DNA of 64,000 bases from Fasciola hepatica (Eukaryota > Platyhelminthes > Trematoda > Plagiorchiida > Fasciolidae), in assembly GCA_948099385.1 (NCBI GenBank), contig CANUEZ040000180.1, positions 5,416,501 to 5,480,500 of the forward strand, in the 5' to 3' direction. Positions 10,916-19,900 of this stretch are shown one piece after another (within the stretch, counting starts at the first letter, position 1; every line of letters begins with the position of its first letter). The translations under genes were made by a program, and so were the position numbers. Under the pieces are notes generated by a model, which did no database searches, was not told the origin of the DNA, and saw nothing but the letters and a program-made list of their open reading frames with translations.

Positions 10916-13900
10916 TTTAAACAAGTGTCTACCGTATATTTATGGCTACCGAGAGTAGTTCGGCTGTATAAACTGGAATTGGACCGTAGGTCAGGATTTC
11001 GATCGAACTGAGGTAATCCCGAATTTTTTGAACAGGTTGTACGCTCGATCCTTGACGGATGATCTGATGTCACGCCGGTGCCACAGTTGACGGGGGTTAG
11101 CAAAAGCCAAACGCACCTTCCAGATACTTCATCAGATCTGTCCACCTAATGAGATGTAACTGCCCACGTAACAAAACTTAGCTCCTTCAGCTAGAGCTTC
11201 CCCTGCAAAGACAAGATTTTGCGTGGCGCCAATCTAGTCCTTTAGCGACATTTTACACTTCGAACGTGCAAAACGCATCCCAATCATTGTTACACTGTTG
11301 TTAAGACTATTTGAGAAAGCTTGCAACTTACTTGGATCTCCACTCAGAAGAACATATCGTCCCCGTATTCCAACGTAGAGTAAAGATCTTTGCCGCTATT
11401 CTCACACGAAGACAGGGCTATTTCAAGAATCAATTCAATTACAAAATTGAAGAGGGAGGGTGAAAGGGGGCAATCCTGACGAATACCACTTTCCGTGGTG
11501 AACTCGGGGGAAAGGTCACCGTAAGCACAAACTCGGCCTCGGCTGTTTGCATACAAGCATTGGAAAAGAGAAATATACTTCTCTGACACACCCTTCAATG
11601 AGAGACAGAGTCAGAAAACTGTGTGGTACATTGAATCAAATGCCACTACCAAACCAAGGAGGACAGATTTGCCTGTGCTCCAAGATTTCTAGAAGCGTAA
11701 AGATGTGGCCGATATAACCATGACCGGGTCTGAAACTGGCTTGATTCTCACGCGTACACATTTTGCAGGCGCTGGATAGTCGGTAGAGAATAAGACCGGT
11801 GAGCAGTTTAGACGCTATACTTACCAAGCTAATTTCTCTGTGGTTTTCACAAGAGGACCTGTTACCTTTCTTGTAAATCAGCACAGTCATCGGTTCACAC
11901 CATTCCTTGGGAATCTGCTCACTAGCACAAATAATCCGGAGGTTTTGTTTACTCCGAAACCAAAGCTCGCCTTCATCCTTGAAAAAAGATACAGACAACC
12001 CATTCGGTCCAGCAGCTTTGTACCTTCACAAGTAACCTATCTTCCACATAATCTCCATCTCTGACGAGGTGATATCTACCTGCATCGCTTCTCTGGCAGG
12101 TATATTGGGAAGGTCCACTGTAGAAGTGGGCCAACTGAATTGTTCCTTGAAGTGCCCCACCTAACCATCTAGACGACGTTCCTGAGGGTGAATCAGTGAA
12201 CCGTTAGATTTTATGGTTAACTCACTTCCACTGGGCTTTCTCGGACCGGTGCCTCTCATCAAACGGTAAACATTATGGATAATGCCAATAGACGCAACCC
12301 TCTCTATTTCCCTACATTACGCAACCCACCACTTCTCACGATCATTTCTCAGGCTTCTGGTTAGTTGGCGTCTTAGGTATTTATGCACTTCATTGAATGT
12401 GGAATCCGCAGGGACGGTTCTACGAGCATTTAACAGTGCAACTGACGTCGAAGATCTTCATAGTTTGTGAAGCCTGCTTGAACCGGAGTCTTGTGTGGCA
12501 TTGGACGCAGCATATAAAGTTACTTTGATCTGTTGCCAGCTTTCATTTGGATCTTGGATATCTGGCTACATAGATAACTGCGTAGACAGCTCCGCCTGAA
12601 AAGGAGATCGTCGGTTATCGTCTCGAAGCATCTGCGCGAGTGGCTTCAGCGTCAATACGACCACGGACGATACGTAAACGAAAGCGAGCACGTACCAAGA
12701 CGTAATCTAAGTCCAGAAAATGAACAATAATCCTCAAATGATGTACTCCAGCGGTGACCAGTCATAATATCGGTAATCTGAGTCCAACGTTGTGAACACG
12801 CAGGAGGACGCTATGTGAGTCTATGCGGCTTATGGAAGAAGGTCGTACTCCTTAGGAACAGTTGGGGCTCAGAACACAGTTGAATGAGACGACTGCCATT
12901 ATCGGTACGATCGGCTGGGATAGCAAATGGGCCTCCAATGTGCCTTTCGGAATCTCCCAAACGGTCAACTTGGGCGTTGAAATCCCTAGCAGAGACCACC
13001 ACGTCTGGAAGAATCTGCCCTGGGTCTCAGAGAAACTGCAGTCAGTCGGCGCATACACAGACACGACGAACAAACATCGGTGATTCAGTTTGTTGTTGTT
13101 GACACGAACAGAACCGTCCAACCGAACTGCACACAAACGACTGCTGACTGGAATCCAGTCTAGCAGTACACGCTCAGCTTTCGTGCTCAAAGCAATCCCA
13201 ACACCAGCTTGACCACGAGCTCTCGATACCGAATCACCCGAAACACAAAGAGTGAAGTGAGAGACTGAGGTTGTATCTGGGGTGCGAAGAGTGATCACTG
13301 AAGTGGGGACTTGTATGCGTGTTTCGGAGACACAACATACATCTATTTTGAAAGTCTCAAGAGTTCTAGCGAAAGCAGCCTGTTGCCCCATCTGACATTG
13401 ACTGCGCACATTACAGGCAGCCAAGTGAAGTGAACACTTAGGCTTGAGGAATGCATTCGAATTATCCACAACTCCTGAACTATTGTTTTCTTCAGAGCCG
13501 CAATTACCCGTGGCGTTTTGCATCGACCCTTAATTAAAAGAGGGAAAATTGGTAGAGCCCTTTACAGGGAAGTTACTGGAAGTTTCTGGGCACATCATAC
13601 TTCGCGGCTGCCCAAACCGCAGAAGGGGTTTTTCTTTGAGAATCCCAACCGCAGCCTTTGACTCAAAAGTCAGATCCACCAGGTAGTGAGGCGTTAAACC
13701 AGCACGAAGACGCGATCGGAGAACCAGTGAAGGAACTTCTTCTGGTCTGTCACGTGAGACCTGAATACTGCATGCGTTTTGTCTTGTCTTCGCTAGTGCT
13801 CTGTTATTGATCCGCTTTTCGGATTCAGTCCTTAGTCCCATGCACCCAATCGAGCAAGCGGAACGTGGACGGATGGGGCTGCATCCGTTGGGTTGGGGGC

Positions 13901-16900
13901 TGCTCAATGAAGTGCGATGACTTCTGCCACCGTCTAGAGAAATCCCAGGTACTCCACTTCTACGTCCATCTAGCAAAGGTTTTCGCTGAAGTGTCCCCTC
14001 CCGGAGCATAGTGGTTAGAACCAAATGTTGCCCATCAACTGGTTCAGAGGCTGGACTTCGTCTGGCCTCCATCCATTGACCTCTTAGGCATGATTGTACC
14101 TCCGGCTTAAGGAAGCCATCCTGCATAGTTCTTTGGGTCATGGAGGCAAGCAAGCCATCACATCACGCCAAGGTGCAGTCTGGTCGTTATGGCCACCCAA
14201 TCAATAGAAGCTGATTTCAGCATCTCAGATTATGTTTTCGTCTACGGTTGTCGTGTGTTCTTTCTTCAGTTCACACGAAGATTTTACACTACACAAATGG
14301 TATCTGAAAATATTGCTAAATTTACATCGGTATTTAAGTTACAAAATTCATAAGTTATATTCTGAATAATTTACCTTGAAAAATGTACAGTGCGTGACAA
14401 AAGTATGGGACCCTCCGTATGATTCCGCATCTGTAATTCCTAATGAAACCATATCTGGTCAAAACGACCAAATATCCATTGCGATACAGAATACACAATT
14501 CCAAAACGAAGTAATTTATTTTCAGATAATTACATCAGAATATGCGGAAAAGAGGGTGGCAAAAGTAATAGAACTCCTGTCATCTGGGTCGCAATAGTTA
14601 CTTCTTAAAATCGTGTTCAAGTGCCATTCTGCCTAAGAACCTTGATACATCATCTCGGCATACTTACAAGGCTTGTGATTGTCCTTTGGTTAATATTAGC
14701 TTCGACTTTAACTTTAGTTGGTGCTTCCCGCCTTCCTGGTTGGTGCCCAAAAGATGAGGATTGTCGTTGATTTCGATACACTGAGAGATATGGCTCCAAA
14801 CCGAATTTAGTGGCCCAAATGTTGTACGGCCTGTCTGTTGACCTCCTGTTTCCCATGAACAATCGAAAAATAGACAAAAAAGTTTACAAAACGTGTAATT
14901 GCTCTTACTTGTAATCTTTGTTTTGACTCTTAATCCCCGCCCCCAACTTGGTAATTTTTCTCTGTTGTTGTTGTCGCGCTTGAACCATGCTTGTTCTTGA
15001 GCCGGTGCAAAATATATTCACTCATTCTCGCTTAAGGGCGGTTACCAATTTCCAATTTGACCGGCAAATCATGGCATTCGTGTACACATGGCTAGCAAGT
15101 ATGCCCCAAAGGTTCTCAATCGGATTTGGATAAGGGCTGCAGGTTGGCCACTGTATGACCTTAATTCCACGGAACCGTGACCAACATTTGGTGGTGTATG
15201 AGCAGTGGACACAACTGTCATGTTGAAACATTGTGTCATCTTGTAATATGTTGGTCACTAGCTGGATCGAAAACTGCTCCAATGTACGCAACGGAATCTT
15301 GTATACCGCCAAGTATAACACTTTGGCCTTCGGCTGAGACGGCTCCTCAAACCACCATTGGACCCTCGTCGTTGTTTTTATTTGACTGAAAAAATTTTTT
15401 CTAAGGTCGTGCCAATAATAATTCCATCGAAATTATTTTTTTCCGCCACTAAAGAGGACATTTTTTCACTTCTTCGTTTATTCTATGTGCGTTCATGATA
15501 AGCATTGTTCTTCATGGAATGGTGTGACAATCTATGATTTCATTCACGGCACAGCCTTGAGCGTTCCTTGTAACGTTTGTTTCGAAACACTGACACCGAC
15601 TAAAGCTTTTAACGTAGATATGGAGCACGTATTATTGGAGGCTAGCCGAATCAATCTTCGCTCATCCGATCTCAGTTTTTTGGACGACCCATTGCTTGTT
15701 ACATTCCGGATACCGTGGTATGACATTTCTTGCATTGCCTAGAGATCTCAGGCAACCTGAGTCCCATTCGCTAGAACGCGGATATTTCGCCCTTTTCGAA
15801 ATCCGTTAGTTTATTTCTGCATGGCACTGCACAGACAAAAATCGATGTGAAATTCTGTAAGGCACATACGTGCAATCAACGCGAATGAAGGTCACCTGGG
15901 TCACTAAGGTGCATCCGGTGCTCTGGCACACATGAGTCACGTGATCCCGGTTCCCAGGACTTGTCAGTTGCCAAATCCAAAGGCCAAACCAGTCAGCTTG
16001 TTGCCAGGTTTAATGGTCCGTCTGGATTTGTGAAACTTACCATGGGACAGCGCAACGCAATTGGAGGTCCTATACTTTTTTCACCCTTAGATTTTTTACG
16101 TTTTCCGCTCTAATCAGCGCATAGTTTCATTCCCGAGTTTTGTATGGCGTATCGTACCGTGCATTCAGTTTTTCTGGTCCGAGATAGTTTCGTTAGAAAA
16201 TACAGAGCCGGAGATCTGCGGGAAAATGAGGATGGTCCTATATTCTCGCCGTGCAGTGTATATTTCCACGAGATAGTCTCAAACAGTTTCTCAAATAATT
16301 GTTGGTTAGGTTTCAGGGCAAAGTTCACCACTGTGGCCGTAAACCCTGAGCATTAACTTCGCGGGGTTCGAATGTGTTACTAACATCTCCAGTGATCGGC
16401 TTATCTAAGGGATATCCACTCACCAGAACATTGTTTATTGATTTCTAACCTTTCACGCCATCCTGTTCCACTGCTAATTGGTTGACGTGCCCGCCTACTG
16501 CTGCCATCATCACCCCAATCAATACAGGCTTGTCTCCGCGCGTGGGCGGACAAGGAACGTGTAGAAGATTTTCGCACTCCTGCCAGTATCCCACCCGGGC
16601 AAATCACACATGCGTTCCGTACCAGTCGACTGGTTAACTTCCCAGATTTTTTGTGCGTCCAGCTGGCCAAATTCACCATCGGTGCTGATTGGCTACCGCG
16701 AAAGATGGATGTGGAAATTGAACTGGATACGGAGTCGGCCCACGAAACCACAGCACCTAACACGTTCAAGGTCGACCTGGCTCAACTACGTAGCCTTGGG
16801 GGCTTACAGCCAGGCGAGGAACTGATGCATGACTCAGAAGAAGTGCTTGGTAGGTGTCGATTTCATATGTGTAAGGTGTGCTCCTAAACAGTCGGGCGGG

Positions 16901-19900
16901 GATCGATTTTAATTCACGTTGGCAGTTCTCAATTCGTCCTCACGGGACTGCTTGTCTATCAGTTTTCGTACCTCTTTTAGCCCATTCGTAGAATTCTCTC
17001 CAAATAACTCGATTTCGGTGGAACTGTACAGTCTCTCTACGCCATTTCGCATACTGCTTGACTTTTCTTGCGGTGCGGTTCCTCGAGTCTCTTCAGATAC
17101 TTTCCGTAGTCGCGTGGTGAAAGTCCGTAGGCTCAAACCATGCGATCGCCGGTAATAGACAGCACAACACTGTCATCCCGGTTATCATGACCGATCTGTC
17201 GATTATTTATGTGATTCACCACTCCAATTCTATGATATAATATACTGGGTCTTTCTAGCTACAGGATCATTCCTTTCCACTATGTTTCTGACTGATCACA
17301 TAGTGAAAGCTACCACAAACTAGTCAGATGCTATTTCGGTGATGGAAAGTCCACGATGTGTGTTGGAATCGAACCGGCGACCTTCCACTTGGCCGGCAAA
17401 TGCTCCGCCAGCTGATTTGTCGTGATACGGACCGTCGGACGCGAATTTTACCACTAGCGCTATTCGTCTGATCCTCTGCGGCATCCTTTCCCACATTTGA
17501 ATTTACAGCTTCCGGACCGGTTGAAATACCAACCCCAAACCCGGAAATATTCAGCGAACTGATGTCCATGGGGTTCTCTTCACCCGCCTGTCATCGAGCT
17601 TGTATGGAGAGCGGAAACACTTCTTTGCAAGCTGCCACGAATTGGATCATGGAACATATGGATGATCCGGATTTGAATGATCCGATCTACGGTCCGTCTA
17701 ACGTGGCCACCACTGGAACGACACAGGTCACCTCGGGACAATCATCCCAGTTGCAAGTCGATGATTCGTCTGTTGATATGATGATGGCTATGGGTTTTAC
17801 GCGAACCCAGGTAGGTCACCTCTCGGCTTTCGTGTCGTTTCTTCCATTGATCGGGTGAATCATGAAGTAGTGATAGTTTAACATTTGTTTCAAGTTCATG
17901 TACGGATTGTTTCTGTTGCAAATTGACCAGCCAATGCTCATATCGTAAGTGCGACGATTTAGTCACTTTTCCTGAGCAAAGCTTGACTAGTGGTGGCCAA
18001 ACGGTCATCATCATGGGATTCGAACGATAACGTCCGGGTTTTATTCCCGCTTCCACCGGTCACTTCCCGACTCAACGGCCCTTGATTAACCGCAGCCTCC
18101 TTCCAGAACTACTTTAGATTGTCGTGTAATAAATAAACGAAATAAAAGATCATTATTTATTTGTTTTATTTGTGATGTGTAAAGAAAAGTGCATATAAAA
18201 GAGCCTCACTAGTTGCGGCATTTGATCGTTATCGCTTCATATCCGTGCCCTTCCGATTTGGTGGTTCTCATGGATCCCATGTCAAAGTTCCGCGGGCATG
18301 AAAACTTGTCACATCACGAGCTAATTGCTCCAACGACTTCAGTTTTTCGTTACCTGAAAGTGACTGCTGACAACCGACTACACAGTTCTCTGACAGTGCC
18401 TGGTTTTGACAAATGTGCCAGAGAAATTCATCTACTATATTCAGTTTCTGCGCTTAAATATCCAAAGCCGAGTTCGAGTTCACGATGGTCCTACACTCGA
18501 GTTCATGGCGAACCAGGTTAGTATAAACCGTATGTGGCAAAAGTTGAAATTTTCCCCTTTTTAGTTTGGGCCATTACTGACCGTGAGCTGGGTGGGGTGA
18601 TCTCGGTTGCTATCCTATCGGAAACCATGGGACTGAGAAGGCGAAAAATGGAAAGAGAACAGTACAGGTTGTGCTGTCACGTGCAATAAGAAATGGCATG
18701 AATGCTGGAACGCCTTTAGTCGTCAGGACGCGTGGACATAAACACCAATGTCTTTCTGTCTGAATAGAGCGGAATGGGCTGGTAGGGTTAGACACAGGCA
18801 GGTAATGGGGAAATTTGTTATTCAGACTCTTCTAACAGTATTTGCCACTAAGCGTTGTACATAATGTGCATAACGAGATGTCCGCTGCACCACACAGTTC
18901 TTAGTTCCCGCTTAAGAATATTAGAAACAATTTGGAAGTCAGCAGGTGCTAACAGAAGATAAACGAAGAGGTTGACAAAGCCCATGACAACGCATTCCAA
19001 TCCAGATTCCAGCACACGAGCATTGTCATATTGGCCGCCTGATTGGTAGGACGAATCGATTATGTGAGCTGGCTGGCTAGTTAAAATGCAACTAACTTGA
19101 CAAGAATACGACCCGAATAGCCACGTGGTTGATTGAATACTTCGGTCATTCTAACTTGGATTATGAAATATCATGTCAAACGTTCTCTCGCCGTTGTTGT
19201 TGCCTAGTAATTTCTCTGGAGAGCGCATTGGGTAGCAATTTACACACTGAACTGGGGCTTAATAAAGAAAGATAGAGAACCGAATTGACAGGGTTTAAGA
19301 TTGTGGATTGTGGCCGTTATACGACCCGATTGCCGCCATAACACAGTTAATCTGGTTTCCTCAGGAAATGCCTATAAAGAAACACCCCAAAAGGAGAACA
19401 TCTCGTAAATTTTGAACAAGTTGCTGTGACCTTGGTCGGCGGAAATAGTAGCTGTGAAATTGGAGAGTGTAAGGGCTTCCTTTTTTTAGTTCGTTCTCTT
19501 GATCACTTCATTGTCCTAATCAGGTTGCCATTTCATGCTCGCCCAAATTAGCTACTATATTTGCCCCTTTTCATATGCTACTTGGAGTTTCACCCCCCCC
19601 CCCCCCCCTACCCTGGCCTACTCCCGATCCCCATTTCAGGCTATAAAAGCCCTGCGGCATACGAACAACAATTTGGAAGCCGCGGCCGACTGGGCGTTCT
19701 CAAATACGGACGCTTTGAACGCACCTGACGAAGAACCTCCAAACACAGCCGCGGTGACTGGTTCGGAAGTAAATATCACAGCCCCTGGAGCAACCGCAAC
19801 TGCACCGAGCAACTCGCAACTGACTGACGGTGGTTCTGTGTACGAACTATGTGCATTCATCAGTCATATGGGCAAATCGACCACGGTGAGTGTTCGGAAT

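Larger units (their letters stand above)
9130..12831 (-). repeat. Right arm of 3.7-kb near-identical inverted duplication
   Basis: The reverse complement of 1048-4729, longer by 20 bp through two indels (5 bp near 11375 and 15 bp near 9800). Single-base differences include D/G, A/S, S/N and Y/C codon changes in the shared frames. The outer junction at 12831/12832 lies at a CATAAG shared with the LINE copy beyond. The inner junction at 9129/9130 joins a LINE 3' fragment without evident homology. The whole arm lies in the USP5 intron 6094-16527. Confidence 0.93.
17811..19639 (+). other. USP5 intron (1829 bp) with SINE and poly-C tract
   Basis: It splits UBA2 after MGFTRTQ. It contains a SINE-like copy (17985-18170) and a run of 17 C at 19592-19608, only about 30 bases upstream of the acceptor CCCATTTCAG. 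The remaining sequence shows no recognised feature. Confidence 0.7.

Noticed and set aside
16561..16620. Apparent frameshift in the USP5 exon
   Set aside because: Careful rereading shows a continuous frame through PPGQITHAFRTSRL; there is no indel.
16401..16769. A 122-codon minus-strand frame
   Set aside because: It is antisense to the USP5 exon at 16528-16849, whose plus-strand translation matches the family closely.
19636..19860. A 74-codon minus frame
   Set aside because: Antisense shadow of the USP5 UBA2 exon.
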